From Bacilli bacterium (GTDB lineage Bacteria > Bacillota_I > Bacilli_A > RF39 > UBA660), in NCBI GenBank assembly GCA_022009835.1, contig CP091726.1:1364001-1428000 (forward strand): 64,000 nt of DNA. Reading direction: 5' to 3'. The translations under genes and the position numbers were made by a program. The notes under the pieces are model-generated. The model ran no database searches. It saw nothing but the letters and a program-made list of their open reading frames with translations, and was not told where the DNA came from. This document shows positions 1 to 14,402 of the stretch, one piece after another (position 1 is the stretch's first letter; each line of letters starts with the position of its first letter).

Positions 1-845
1 GTAAGTGCTGTTCCCATCGTGGCAATACAATTATTAATTCCAATGGTACTGGCTCTAATGACATCCATTTGGCCTTCCATTATGATGATACTATCATTTT
101 TTTCTTAAGTTGCTCTTTAGCTATATGATAATTATATAATATTTTTTTCCTTTTTTTAAACTTATCTGTTTCTTTAGTATTTACATATTTAGCGGTATCC
201 CTAGTATTATATATTCTACCTGAAAAGGCTACGGGATTACCATTTAAATCATAAATGGGAAACATAATTCTATTAATAAAGATATCATGACCATTATCAT
301 TGGTAATTCCGCAATCGATAAGTTTATCTATGCTGTACTTTTTATTTACTAAATAATCAGTAAGTGATACTTTCTGAATAGAAAGACCTATTCCAAATTT
401 CTTTATTGTTTCTTTATCTATGTTTCTTTTTTTCTAAATATTCAATAGCATTTTTTTACCTAAATTGGTAAAGAGGCTATTTTTGATAAAATTTATTTGC
501 AATGTTATATATATCAAAATAATCGTCTTTTTTTGCATCGGAAGTGATACTTTTTCCTACTTCAATGCCTACTTTTTCTCCAAGTAATCTAACTGCTTCA
601 TGAAATGATATTTTTTCATAGTCCGCTACAAAAGTAAATACATTGCCACTTGCACCACAAGAAAAACAAGTGTATATTTGTTTATCAGGACTAACACTCA
701 TACTTGGTGAATGATCATCATGAAATGGACAAATACCAAAGTAATTTTTTCCTTTTTTTGTAAGGTTAACATATTTTGAAATTACATCAACAATATCTGT
801 TTTGTTTCTTATTTCGTTAACTACTTCATTATTGATATAAGCCAT
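1..845 (-). CDS. dnaG: DNA primase DnaG, 5' part, runs off window
   Basis: Synthesises RNA primers at the replication fork. The N-terminal CHC2 zinc-binding domain is complete: CPFHDDHSPS near residue 40, then CFSCGASG near residue 60, which gives the Cys-His-Cys-Cys metal ligands. Further on, FPIYDLNGNPVAFSGR is the typical start of the TOPRIM catalytic core. The start is the ATG at 845, preceded by AAGGAAGTGAG at good spacing; the upstream in-frame TTG is not needed. The reading frame changes near 476, 430 and 110, each time at a T run, so the gene is probably intact in the organism. The C-terminal part, including the rest of TOPRIM and the helicase-binding domain, lies outside the window. 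Family assignment is certain. Confidence 0.93.
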
Positions 846-876
846 ATCTCTCACTTCCTTACAAAAAGCCAATATA

Positions 877-906
877 ATTATATAACAAAAAGGCTTTTTT
901 TGTAAA
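877..906 (-). promoter_or_regulatory. Sigma-A-type promoter of dnaG
   Basis: On the minus strand a -35 box TTTACA (906-901) is followed after 18 bases by TATAAT (882-877), about 30 bases before the dnaG start. Seen directly in the sequence; use as a promoter is inferred. Confidence 0.6.
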
Positions 907-996
907 AGTAATTTACTGTAATTTCAAATTATGTATGTAAAAAAATAGTTGAAACTATGTTATAATATTTTTTTGCTTGTGTGAGGTGTAATTTTT

Positions 997-1614
997 ATGA
1001 TTAATAATTATAGTAATATTTGTGAGGAAATATTGAATGGTATTAAGGATAAAAAAAGATTATTATTACATAGTTGTTGCGGACCTTGTAGTAGTTATGT
1101 TATTAGTTATTTAACGAAATATTTTGATATTACTGTTTTATATTATAACCCTAATATATTTCCTTATGATGAATACTTAAAGCGAAAAGAAGAACAAATA
1201 AAACTCATTAATGAAATTGATAAAATTAATAGTGTTGATATTATGGATTGTGATTATGATAATGATCGCTACGATGCTCTTATCAAGGGATTAGAAAGGG
1301 AACCAGAGCGAGGAAAAAGATGTAAGGTCTGCTACCGAATGAGAATGGAAAAAACAGCAGAAATTGCTGCTAATAATAATTTTGATTACTTTTGTACTAC
1401 TCTTTCAGTTAGTCCATATAAGAATGCTATGTGGATTAATGAAATTGGTGAGGAACTTCAAGACAAGTACAATATTAAATGGTTGTATTCTGACTTTAAG
1501 AAAAAAGATGGATATAAATCTTCCATCTTACTATCTAATAAATATAATTTATATAGACAAAACTATTGTGGTTGTATATATTCTAAAACCCCAGTAGTTT
1601 TTTTGTTGTATTAA
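997..1614 (+). CDS. queH: Epoxyqueuosine reductase QueH
   Basis: Reduces epoxyqueuosine to queuosine in tRNA anticodons, the last step of queuosine synthesis; QueH is the iron-sulfur alternative to the cobalamin enzyme QueG. About 205 residues, close to family length. The family's paired cysteines are visible: HSCCGPC near residue 26, the RCKVCYRMR block near residue 110, and YCGCIYS at the C-terminus. ATG at 997 has GAGGTG upstream. The last codons overlap the convergent gene on the other strand; a seven-T run near 1600 makes the exact stop uncertain by a few residues. Monocistronic, divergent from dnaG. Confidence 0.9.
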   Translation: MINNYSNICEEILNGIKDKKRLLLHSCCGPCSSYVISYLTKYFDITVLYYNPNIFPYDEYLKRKEEQIKLINEIDKINSVDIMDCDYDNDRYDALIKGLEREPERGKRCKVCYRMRMEKTAEIAANNNFDYFCTTLSVSPYKNAMWINEIGEELQDKYNIKWLYSDFKKKDGYKSSILLSNKYNLYRQNYCGCIYSKTPVVFLLY

Positions 1615-2528
1615 TATATAAGCCACAATTACAACAGCGATTGCTAATAATATACATGCTGTTCCGATAATTATATATTTTTACATTTGCTTTTCCCTTG
1701 TTATTTAGTTTCATAACATTTGGTTGCATATTTACTCCGGTAGCATTTGCTAGACTTGGATCTGATACAACTGCTACTTGTGGATTAACTGTATTTCCTG
1801 CTAATACTTCGTCTTTGGTAGCCACATTTTCAGTTATTGGTACTGCTGCAGGCTCTATTACAGGCTCGGGTATTGGCTTAATTTCCGGAATAATATTAGG
1901 TTGTACATTAGGTATTGGCTCGACAGTATTTCCTACTGTTACTGGAGCTACTGGTTCTACAACTGGTGCACTGGCAGTTGGTGCTGCCATTACTGGTTCT
2001 TCGGCTACTTTTTGTACTTCTATGGCATCATTTGATGGAATATTCCATGTAGGTACAGATATTTTTTCAGTAGTTTCGATAATTGGTTCTTTTAAATTGA
2101 CTTCAAAGAAATCTATGGCTAATGCCACTAATTCTTTGCTAGTTATAGCTATAGAACAGTTGCTATAGTATTCTTGCATACCTAATTCTGAATTATCGTT
2201 TGCTAAAGTAATTTTTGAACTTTTCTTTTAAATTATTTAATAATGTGGTTGCGTTTTCACCTTTTTTATAGTTAGTTGGAGTTAAAATTATGATATTATA
2301 AACTATATCGCTTAACTTTGCTTTTTCTTCTGGAGCAATAGTTTCAATGAAATATTTTCCTTCAGTATTCACTATAAATCTTGATACAAATATTTGTCTA
2401 TTTTCTTCATTTTCATCAACACTATAGATTATATAGTCTTTATTATCAATGGTGAATTTAACAATTTTTTTGTAGCCATTCTTTGAACATTATTAATTTT
2501 TATCTATTATTGTAAAAGTTTTATTCAT
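1583..2528 (-). CDS. Hypothetical protein, proline-rich linker and C-terminal membrane anchor
   Basis: I do not recognise this family. Reconstructed across several frame breaks it is about 315 residues. The start is ATG at 2528 (MNKTFTIID). The N-terminal third is a compact mixed domain, followed by a second stretch beginning near 2210 (KITLANDNSELGMQEY). A long linker rich in Pro, Val, Glu and Ala follows (EPVAPV, PIPEPVIEPA). Near 1675 one frame change restores a clear hydrophobic segment (GTACILLAIAVVIVAYIL) close to the C-terminus. The layout, soluble head plus low-complexity linker plus tail anchor, suggests an inner-membrane-anchored protein with its head in the cytoplasm. The true stop may lie 15-50 bases further left, inside queH. 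Function unknown. Confidence 0.55.
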
Positions 2529-2664
2529 AAATGTTTTTCCTCCTTATGATGACTTTTTGAATCATCTATTCTAGAGTAAGTATAACATATGTTACAAGTG
2601 TTATTTGAAAAAAATTTAATTTCTTGTATTTAATTTACGAACCTTTAGTAATGTGTTTTTTTGT

Positions 2665-3999
2665 TTAGTGTTTTATTTTTTTAATAAGTTTTTTTCTTTT
2701 ATAATTCTTGTTTTTCTCTTTATTGTTTAAGATGTTAGCCTCAATTAATTCTAATTTTTTTATAAGTTTTTATCATATTCTGGTAAATTGTATGCTAAAA
2801 ATTCATCTTGAAACTCTTTTTTTAGTTTTTTAACTTCTTCAATAGCGGAATCTATATTATCTTCTAAATCTTTGATATCATATATTCTATTGTTTATCTC
2901 ATCTAAGTAATTATCTGCTAGAAAAAGACTTTTTTCTTGAGTTTTATAATGCATATTTTTCTAGCATTCCATGTAATAATTTTTCTGGTTGCTATTGTTC
3001 TTGCGGCTATTCCAGGAAAAAAAATACCACTTAATGGTGTTAATGTCAATAAAAATATATATCTTAATGATGAAGTGAAAAAGCCATTCATACCTTCTAA
3101 TTTCTTCTCGATATATTTTTCTTCTGTTATTTTATCAACTTTTTTAGATAATTCTTCTAGATACATTTTATTTTTTTGTTGATTATTTTTGCTAGTACAA
3201 TTTTTCTATTTCACTAATGTTAACTATTTTTATATTTTTAGCTTCCTTATAGTTTTGGTCCCGCAAAGATAATTCTTCTACTCTTTTTATCACTTATTTC
3301 CTTTATTTGTTCTGTTTTATCTATTAGTTTATCCAAATTTAAATATAGATATTGGTATTCTCCCAGTAATTTTAGTTTGTTATTGATAGGACTAGTTTTG
3401 ATTTTTGACAAGCTTTCTCTATATCCAATAATATCATCTATTAAAAAGAGTATCTTCAAGAAATAATGGTTCTTTAATCAAATCTTTGTCCTTAAATAAT
3501 TTATAATCTTTTTTTCTATTTTTTTAATTTTATTAATAATTTATCTATTTTTTTATTTATGCGTAGTGCATTATTATATACTTCTTGGTCTTTTTTTCAT
3601 ATTTATTTATAATGTATTCTTCACTTTCAATTATTTCACATTCATTTTTTTAAGTCTTATTAATTCTTTTTTTCTAATTTTTAGATATATTTTTCTTTTT
3701 CTAATTCAGTATTGGAAATGGTATTAGTAATTTTATCTTTATTAACATTATTTGTATTTTTTTATTTTTGTAAATAACTACTATCATTATCTATATTGTT
3801 ACTAGAAATTAAATCTTTGGGTAATACTTTTTTTATTAGTAGTATTGGTTTCATCTTCTTTAAAAAAATTGAAAATACCGCTAGTAATGGTGTTATTATT
3901 GCTAATTTTATTATTTGTTTCTTTTTTTGTTTTCATTAATTTATTTTTTTATATGAATATTTTTCTTTCTTTAAATCTTTCTCTAACTTCATTGGCCAT
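2665..3999 (-). CDS. Hypothetical coiled-coil membrane protein (many frame breaks)
   Basis: Not a family I can name. About 440 residues when joined across at least six frame breaks, all at T runs. Starts at ATG 3999 (MANEVRERF) behind GGTGAT. The N-terminal half is polar, rich in Asn, Lys and Thr and likely disordered or coiled. Residues encoded around 3250-3170 are Lys/Glu-rich (YIEKKLEGMNGFF). A hydrophobic hairpin follows around 3090-2990 (FLLTLTPLSGIFFPGIAART). The C-terminal 90 residues are again charged coiled coil (DNIDSAIEEVKKLKKEF). The order coiled coil, membrane hairpin, coiled coil suggests a membrane-associated structural or scaffolding protein. It sits just downstream of the rRNA operon but is separated from it by a terminator. 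Confidence 0.5.
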
Positions 4000-4039
4000 A
4001 CAAAATCACCAAAATTATTATAGCATATAAAGGACAAAA

Positions 4040-4076
4040 TAAAAAGCCTAAATCCTTTTACAAAGAAATTCAGGCA
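4040..4076 (-). terminator. Terminator of the rRNA operon
   Basis: Minus-strand hairpin just after 5S: GCCTGAAT pairs with ATTTAGGC (one mismatch) and is followed by TTTTT. Confidence 0.75.
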
Positions 4077-4088
4077 TAAAAAAAATAT

Positions 4089-4192
4089 TGGCAACGACCT
4101 ATTTTAGCAAATAATCACTATCTTCGGCGCTGAAGTGTTTAACTTCTGTGTTCGGGATGGGAACAGGTGAACCACTTCGCAATAATCACCAA
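4089..4192 (-). rRNA. rrf: 5S ribosomal RNA
   Basis: Typical bacterial 5S rRNA read on the minus strand, with the conserved CCCGAACACAGAAGTTAA block (around 4160-4130) and terminal stem TTGG/CCAA. Third gene of the operon. Confidence 0.92.
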
Positions 4193-4267
4193 TATAATTT
4201 TAACAATATTTTATTAATAGTTCTCTGAAAACATGATAATGCGGTAAATCAAATTAAATAATTTAGG

Positions 4268-7188
<2,921 letters not shown>

Positions 7189-7374
7189 AATCACCATTTA
7201 AATTATTATCCTAATTTGATTGAGATTCTATAATAAAAATCTTAATTGTCTTATTGCGACTACAATAAGACTACCACATTATCAAGTTTTCAAAGAACTA
7301 TTATGAGAGAAGTATTCTCTCAAAACTAAGCAAAATATACAAGTAGCTAGATTCGGTTTTTCTATTTCTCCATA

Positions 7375-8932
<1,558 letters not shown>

Positions 8933-9055
8933 TAAAAATATTTAATAATCATTATTTATAAGTTTTTAATTTCCTAGCTACTCAAATTGACATTTTGCTC
9001 AGTTTTTCAAAGAACAATCTCTTTTTTTGCATCTTCTTTTTTTCGGTGCATTAAT

Positions 9056-9084
9056 AATATACCAAATATATTCGACATTGTCAA
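9056..9084 (-). promoter_or_regulatory. rRNA operon promoter P1
   Basis: Minus strand TTGACA (9084-9079), a 17-base spacer, then TATATT (9061-9056). About 120 bases before 16S. A perfect -35 box and optimal spacing make this the most convincing of the three rRNA promoters. Confidence 0.8.
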
Positions 9085-9268
9085 CCATTTTTTATTTTTA
9101 ACTTTTTTTAAAATTAATTTTTAAATTAGTTTTTTTGCAAAAATAAAAAAACAATTTAATCAATTTCCAAATACATAATATATTATGCACTGAATGTTAA
9201 AATGTTTCCATTTTTTTAATTTTTTTCAAAGACACATTCTGAAAGCTTTTTTTGCTTCAGTGATATAT

Positions 9269-9298
9269 ATCATACCACTTAATTTTTCAGTTTGTAAA
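9269..9298 (-). promoter_or_regulatory. rRNA operon promoter P2
   Basis: Minus strand TTTACA (9298-9293), an 18-base spacer ending AAGTGG, then TATGAT (9274-9269). Same box layout as P3, 159 bases upstream. Confidence 0.65.
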
Positions 9299-9427
9299 AG
9301 TCTTTTTTTGATTTTTTTTTTTTTACTTTTTGTGTTTTTTTAAAGTAAAAAAATGGTCATTTTAAACTTTTTCAAAGATACTTCTTATGAGGGTTTTTTT
9401 ATATCTTATTTCCCTCACACGTTATAT

Positions 9428-9457
9428 ATAGTATCACTTATTTTTATCCTTTGTAAA
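9428..9457 (-). promoter_or_regulatory. rRNA operon promoter P3
   Basis: Minus strand TTTACA (9457-9452), an 18-base spacer ending AAGTGA, then TACTAT (9433-9428). Between and upstream of P1-P3 (9085-9685) I see only poly-T/A runs and no gene. Confidence 0.6.
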
Positions 9458-9685
9458 GCCTTTTTTTGAAAAAAATGAATTCTTTTTCATTTTTTTCGTT
9501 TTTCTTGAATGTAAAACTAAATTCAACCCCTAAAAGTATTAAATATTGCATTTAATTGATAAAAAGTACTAGTGTTGCATTTAATTAGTAATTTGTTATA
9601 TATTAAATATAATTTGTAATTTTTATATTTATATGAGTGGCATTTTAAAATAATATAATTGATTTACTTTTTAGGTGATTTTTAA

Positions 9686-9929
9686 ATGTATATGGTTTTT
9701 ACTTTATATATAATAGGGATAGTGATATTTTATTTTTTTAGACATTCATTATTAAAATATAATGATAATGGCTGAAAATAACCCAGCAAGACTTTTGGCT
9801 TGGTGGGCAATAGCTAAAAAAATGTTGGTATGTGGATTATTTATAGATAACTTTGTATATATTGACAATATTAAAAGAGAAGACATACTTCTCTCGGATG
9901 ATTTTCTTACTCATTTGGTAGTTCTTTAG
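9686..9929 (+). CDS. Small putative membrane protein, one frame break
   Basis: Unrecognised. ATG at 9686 has AGGTGAT eight bases upstream, which supports translation. The first 29 residues are a hydrophobic helix (YMVFTLYIIGIVIFYFF). The frame stops at TGA near 9775, but the next frame continues from 9762 as MAENNPARLLAWWAIAKK with a second hydrophobic stretch and an acidic tail, to a TAG at 9929. Either one protein of about 80 residues with an indel, or two small ORFs. It converges on, and overlaps the end of, the DUF402 gene on the other strand. No function can be suggested. Confidence 0.35.
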
Positions 9930-10475
9930 CTGAACTTTGACTTTGTCCTACTAATTCATCGTATTTTTGATGATATGTTTCGATTGTCTTTTTATTAAAA
10001 GGTGCTTCTTTAGCTCTTACCATATCAATTAAGTTTCCTAATTCATATTTTTAATATGAAATCTAATCTGCTTGAATAGTGCATCTGTTTCTTGTGATAA
10101 CGGTATTCCATTCGATCTAGTATTTTAAAACTTCCATTTGGGAATACTCTCAAGTCTAGATCATAATCAATATATTTTTATTACTTTATCATCTATTATA
10201 TATGGTGTTGCTATATTACAGTAAAAATATATTCCATAATCTTTTAACTGTCCTATTATGTTGAACCAGCGATCTTTATAGAAAAACATAATAGCGGGTT
10301 CTTTTGTTTTCCATACTCGTCCATCGGAATCTACTACTGTTGTTTTATTGTTGCCAAAAACGATATAGTCTTCTTTTATTTCTAATACAACTGCTTCATC
10401 CCATTGTCTATGTAGTTTGCCATTATGCTTGTAGCAATGAATTTCTAACTTATCTCCTACCTTTATATCATTCAT
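9907..10475 (-). CDS. ntdP: DUF402 protein, NtdP-type nucleoside di/triphosphatase
   Basis: Hydrolyses nucleoside tri- and diphosphates in the characterised Staphylococcus homolog. The family signature is clear across two frame breaks: [17 protein letters not shown] near residue 60, then [20 protein letters not shown] and the [12 protein letters not shown] block, which hold the Asp, Arg and Tyr residues of the active site. The C-terminal helix ([17 protein letters not shown]) also fits. Total about 185 residues, normal for the family. The start is ATG at 10475 with GAGG ten bases upstream; an earlier in-frame ATG at 10496 overlaps that site and is less likely. Breaks at 10170 and 10050 coincide with A/T runs. 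Single gene, flanked by convergent and divergent units. Confidence 0.8.
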
Positions 10476-10590
10476 ATTTATATAACCTCGTTTCAAATGT
10501 ATTATACAATATTTTTTTATAATTACAATATTAATATATTTTTTTTATTTTCTGTGTTATAATTATTTTTAAAAGAGTAGAAGGAGGAAA

Positions 10591-11651
10591 ATGAATATGA
10601 AGTTTTTTTAATTTATTTATTCTTGGTATTAAAAACTATTTTTCTTTACTTCTATTAAACTTGGTAGATATTTCTTTATTGGCCTTTTTGAATATTATTA
10701 CTTTAATTCCTAAATATTTTTATCATTGGGATAAAGTTTATTTTTTTGGGAAAGAAGGAAAAAGGTTAAGACAAGTAAGGAAAATAAGAAATTATCGATG
10801 TATATCATTGGTACTTCTACTTGTATTTATCTTATTTGTATGTTTTTATTTAGTAGATGGTATGTTCAAGGTCTTAAGATTAAATATTTAACTGATGATA
10901 TTATTAACTCAACTGATATTATTGAAAAGGACAATACTAATAGTGATAATAATATCAATAAGCCTGATAATGATAACCCTAGTGATGAAGAAAATGGAGA
11001 TAATGATACTCCTTCAGATAATGATAATTATGTTTATTATCCAAATGACTACTGGGATTATCTGAATGTGCCTTTTTATGAATGTTAATTTTGATGAGTT
11101 ATTAAAAAAGAATAGTGATACTGTTGGTTGGATTAAAGTAGATGGTACTAAAGTTAATTATCCTGTTGTTCAATCTACTGATAATAAATATTATTTATCA
11201 CATGCTTTTTAATAAGAGTGATAATCAAGGGGGATGGATTTTTGCCGATTATAGAGTTAATTTTAAGGATTTTGGTAAGAATACGATTATATATGGACAT
11301 AATATGAATAATAAAACGATGTTTGGTTCAATACCTAATATGCTTTATAATGGTTATTTAAATAATAGTAATAATTATTTTTATTAAGATATCTACTCCT
11401 AGTTCTAACTCTGTATGGAAAGTATTTTTCAATATATACAACTATTCCTGATGTCTATTATTTGAGAACTAACTTTAAAGATGTGTCTTATAATTCATTT
11501 TTTTAACTACTCTTAAAAAGTAAAAAGTATTTATGATTTTGGAGTGAGTGTTGATGATAATGATAAAATTCTTACTTTATCTACTTGTGATAATACTGGT
11601 ACTAAAAGAGTAGCAGTTCATGCTAAAATGATTAGTATTGAATATAAATAA
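10591..11651 (+). CDS. srtB: Class B sortase
   Basis: Membrane-anchored transpeptidase that attaches secreted proteins or pili to the cell wall. Reconstructed across about five frame breaks to roughly 350 residues. The start is ATG 10591 with a strong GAAGGAGG and an extended -10 (TGTTATAAT, ending 10563). Two N-terminal hydrophobic segments (around residues 15-40 and 70-95) anchor it, followed by an acidic Asn/Asp/Pro linker (SDNNINKPDNDNPSDEEN). The catalytic domain begins GWIKVDGTKVNYPVVQS; catalytic His is in IYGHNM, catalytic Cys in TLSTCD and the essential Arg nine residues later in TKRVAVHA. No substrate gene with a sorting signal is visible nearby. The double membrane segment and long linker are unusual for SrtB. 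Confidence 0.88.
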
Positions 11652-11664
11652 TTATATTTTGTTG

Positions 11665-11702
11665 TTACACTGTAAGCTATAATCTTACAGTGTTATTTTT
11701 TT
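11665..11702 (+). terminator. Terminator after sortase gene
   Basis: TTACACTGTAAG pairs fully with CTTACAGTGTTA (one G-T), loop CTATAAT, then seven T. Confidence 0.85.
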
Positions 11703-11786
11703 AGCCAATAGTCTAAAAAAATAAATATCAACCATATTTATTATATTCGGGGTGGAGGTTATATACTTTTTTTACATATTTTTTTA

Positions 11787-11816
11787 TTTACAAATGTTTT
11801 TAAAATGTGATATTAT
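11787..11816 (+). promoter_or_regulatory. Promoter of tRNA-Trp
   Basis: TTTACA (11787-11792), an 18-base spacer, TATTAT (11811-11816), 18 bases before the tRNA. Same -35 and spacer as rRNA P2 and P3. Confidence 0.65.
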
Positions 11817-11834
11817 TTATTTGTACCAATTATT

Positions 11835-11908
11835 AGGGGATTAGTTAAATGGTATAATAATGGTCTCCAAAACCACTGTTGGGAGTTCGATTCTCTCATC
11901 CCCTGCCA
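11835..11908 (+). tRNA. trnW: tRNA-Trp (anticodon CCA), CCA end encoded
   Basis: Acceptor stem AGGGGAT pairs with ATCCCCT; the anticodon loop is TCCAAAA with CCA; the T arm carries GTTCGAT; discriminator G is followed by encoded CCA (11906-11908). The CCA anticodon reads only UGG, in line with UGA as a stop here. Confidence 0.95.
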
Positions 11909-11972
11909 AGTGATACTCAAGCGAACTTTTTCTACTTTATAGGTGGGTTTGCTGTTATATATAATCTTGATT

Positions 11973-12030
11973 AAGTACTAGCGATAGTACTTTTTCTTTG
12001 ATTAGGGGGTTATTTACAACCTCCTTTTTA
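11973..12030 (+). terminator. Two tandem terminators after tRNA-Trp
   Basis: First hairpin: AAGTACTA, loop GCGA, TAGTACTT, then T-rich (11973-11997). Second: AGGGGGTT, loop ATTTAC, AACCTCCT, then TTTT (12005-12030). From 12031 to about 12320 I see no gene. Confidence 0.75.
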
Positions 12031-12320
12031 ATGTGATACTAATTTTTAGTGTAGCACTTCAATTTATATAGCCGTCTTAAGAAGATATTATTTATTTCAA
12101 AAAAGTGCAATTGTGGATGTATTTTTTCTAACATTATTTATGATGCTATAAAACATATAATATTATTAGTATAGTATTGTAAAATATACATTGTAGTTAC
12201 ACTTTTTTTAGATTAAATAAATCTATGATTATGGAGTTGTTATCAATTTATAATTTGCTATTAAGTAAATATATTGTTACTAAAAAAACAATTTTTCGAA
12301 CAAAAAGAGTAATGAATAAT

Positions 12321-12348
12321 AAAAAAAGTACTTGATTAAAAAGTACTC
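12321..12348 (-). terminator. Terminator after the zinc-ribbon gene
   Basis: Minus strand: AGTACTT, short loop, AAGTACT, then seven T. Lies 13 bases beyond the stop of the gene at 12361. Confidence 0.7.
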
Positions 12349-12360
12349 TTCAATGTCATA

Positions 12361-12775
12361 TTAACTTTTTTTCTTACTATCCCAAATACTAAATCTAATA
12401 TCGTGTAATATTTGTATTATTTCTGCTAAGGCAAATATTCCTAGTGATATGCCACCATAAGTTAACCATATTGTCATCAAAGAACTGAATTCTATCTCAT
12501 CATATTCATTTTTTCCCAATATAAAAGCCAAGTATAAAACCTAAAACAATTAATACCCAAGCAATTATTTTTTTAATATACTAGAGATAGTATTTTTTTC
12601 TTGCATTATTTTTTTCTAATCTCATATCAAGGATTTTCTGTATTGTATTCTTTTTAAATTATTACAATATGGACAGCCTTTTTCTAAGTCTTTTACTTCT
12701 CTACCACAATTAACACATTTAATCTTTTTACCATTCTTTATAATCTTCTAAATTATCAAAAAAATCATCTTTCAT
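12361..12775 (-). CDS. Small zinc-ribbon membrane protein
   Basis: Starts at ATG 12775 behind GGAGGT. Joined across three or four frame breaks to about 135 residues. Near residue 16 there is a zinc ribbon with two CxxC pairs (CVNCGREVKDLEKGCPYC). It is followed by two predicted membrane segments (IIAWVLIVLGFILGFYIG, and WLTYGGISLGIFALAEIIQIL). Such ribbon-plus-membrane proteins are common and mostly uncharacterised. The breaks fall at A/T runs, but since the gene lies next to an integrated element true decay cannot be excluded. Confidence 0.5.
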
Positions 12776-12816
12776 TTTTTACCTCCAATTTTTTTAACCT
12801 ATTAAGTCCATACAAC

Positions 12817-13353
12817 CTAAAATATAATATTACTGGTATATAATATATTGTTTTCTACAATATATTTAATTACCACATCTAATTTAGTTATTCCATAAGT
12901 TGACGTATTAATAATAGAACCAACTAAACATATAACGTATACTAGTATACTTACTATACACATTATATTAGGCTTAATAATACTTTTATTTTTAGAATAG
13001 AATGTAATTCCTAAACTAATAATCAATGTAACAACTAAAGGTATATAGTTAGATAATATTAATATTGGAATAATCCCATTAATACTAGCAAATAATTTTG
13101 CGACATATACACATCTTATTAATAATACAACTACAAAGTTTATAAATACTATTGTATTCATTGTAGTTAAATTTATATGCCTTTTCGAAACAATCAAAAT
13201 ATAATATAAAAGTAATATTAAACAACCACTGGTGGTAAAATCAAGCAAACTTCCAACTATAATATAAGCATTAAAAGTACTAATAAAAGATACAACAAGT
13301 AGTATTATGGAGATTATAACCAATAATTTTGGGTTATTAAGCAATTTTTTCAT
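12817..13353 (-). CDS. Polytopic membrane protein, unknown
   Basis: An unbroken 178-residue ORF from ATG 13353. Almost entirely hydrophobic, with about five membrane helices (for example LLVIISIILLVVSFISTF and YIPLVVTLIISLGITF). No motif or charged pocket that I recognise. Upstream lie 100 bases of spacer before the divergent XRE gene; downstream is the zinc-ribbon protein on the same strand. The pair may be cargo of the adjacent integrated element. Function unknown. Confidence 0.6.
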   Translation of the reverse strand: MKKLLNNPKLLVIISIILLVVSFISTFNAYIIVGSLLDFTTSGCLILLLYYILIVSKRHINLTTMNTIVFINFVVVLLIRCVYVAKLFASINGIIPILILSNYIPLVVTLIISLGITFYSKNKSIIKPNIMCIVSILVYVICLVGSIINTSTYGITKLDVVIKYIVENNILYTSNIIF

Positions 13354-13456
13354 TGTTGATGCACTCCTTTCTAATTTATATTATAACACAAATTCTAACT
13401 ACTGGTGCATATAATTCTAACTGATAGTTGTATAAAAATAGTATTAGGTGGTGTAA

Positions 13457-13723
13457 ATGGAAAAAGAAAAGCCACTTCCACGACGACTACTATTATTATG
13501 ACATTGTTAGGAAAAAAACATTAAAAAAAGTATAGAAAAAAAACGGCTAATCTTACGCAACAAGAATTAGCCGATAAAATAGAAAGTATCTATGCATTAT
13601 ATTTCACAAATTGAAAGCGCAAATCCTAATAAATACTTTACATTAGTAGTTATTGGAAGAATTGCCGACGCATTAAATATTGATATTAGACAACTATTTG
13701 ATGATGTCGACACTACAAAATAG
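13457..13723 (+). CDS. XRE-family helix-turn-helix regulator (small), frame-broken
   Basis: DNA-binding regulator of about 85 residues. ATG 13457 follows AGGTGGTG. After two or three frame breaks the HTH reads LTQQELADKI then VSMHYISQIESANPNKYF, the classic helix-turn-helix with recognition helix contacts, and ends DIRQLFDD, a common XRE tail. The N-terminal leader resembles that of the second XRE gene at 14057, and both share the same ribosome site context, so they are likely duplicates. Breaks occur at A runs; whether it is functional cannot be told from this sequence. Confidence 0.65.
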
Positions 13724-13739
13724 TATAATTGCCGTTATG

Positions 13740-13958
13740 CTATTTTTTTGATACTTCTTCATAAATATACCATAATACAGACAAGTAAAGAAAGCCACAA
13801 CTAACAATTATTGCAAACCATAATGGCTTATCAAAACTCGCCACTGACATTGCGGGTATTATGACATAAGGGTCTTTAGGAATTGTAAATGCTAAAATAC
13901 TAATAATAAACATTCCCATAATAGATAGTACTTTAAATATAGTTTTTGTCATTTCCAC
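13740..13958 (-). CDS. Two-helix small membrane protein
   Basis: 72 residues from ATG 13958, with GGAGGTGG upstream, so translation is likely. Two hydrophobic segments, VLSIMGMFIISILAFTIP and PLWFAIIVSCGFLYLSVLWY, separated by a short loop. Lies tail-to-tail with the XRE gene at 13457 and head-to-head with the XRE gene at 14057. No family recognised. The arrangement, a tiny membrane protein between two repressor-type genes, is typical of element cargo. Confidence 0.55.
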   Translation of the reverse strand: MEMTKTIFKVLSIMGMFIISILAFTIPKDPYVIIPAMSVASFDKPLWFAIIVSCGFLYLSVLWYIYEEVSKK

Positions 13959-14056
13959 CTCCTACACTCTATTTTATCATAATATTGCAATAACTACATA
14001 TATTAAATGCAGTACATATATTAAATGTTCCTAGATAATTATATTAGGTGGTGCAT

Positions 14057-14295
14057 ATGGAAATAAAAAAAGAAGATAATAAATTCATTTATGTTATAGT
14101 AGGAAAAAAACATTAAAAAGAATACGCAAAGAAAAAAAATTAACACAAGTTCAACTTGCCGACTTAATTGGGTATAATGAGGGAACAATCGCAAATATTG
14201 AAAATAGTAGTTATCAAACATTTAGTTTAGAGTTTTTATATATCATTTCAAAAAAACTTAATATATCTATGTGTGAATTCTTTAAAGAATTATAA
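14057..14295 (+). CDS. Second small XRE-family regulator
   Basis: About 78 residues. ATG 14057 behind AGGTGGTG. One frame break near 14105 (seven A). The HTH reads KKLTQVQLADLIGYNEGTI with ANIENSSYQTFSLE, ending KKLNISMCEFFKE. Similar in length, leader and ribosome site to the gene at 13457, so a diverged duplicate. Probably regulates genes of the adjacent element. Confidence 0.75.
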
Positions 14296-14402
14296 ATATA
14301 AATATTTGTAAAAAATGCAATGTGAATTGCACTTTCATTGTGACAATACAATTGGCTAAATATTATCAATTGCTATTGTCTTTTTTTATTCATTTTTCAC
14401 TG

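Noticed and set aside
1698..2168. 156-codon plus-strand ORF rich in Gly, Ser and Thr
   Set aside because: Antisense shadow of the Pro/Glu-rich gene at 1583-2528; no ribosome site.
11835..11908. tRNA-Trp as attachment site of the nearby element
   Set aside because: No partial tRNA copy is seen at the other end, and large serine recombinases rarely use tRNA genes.
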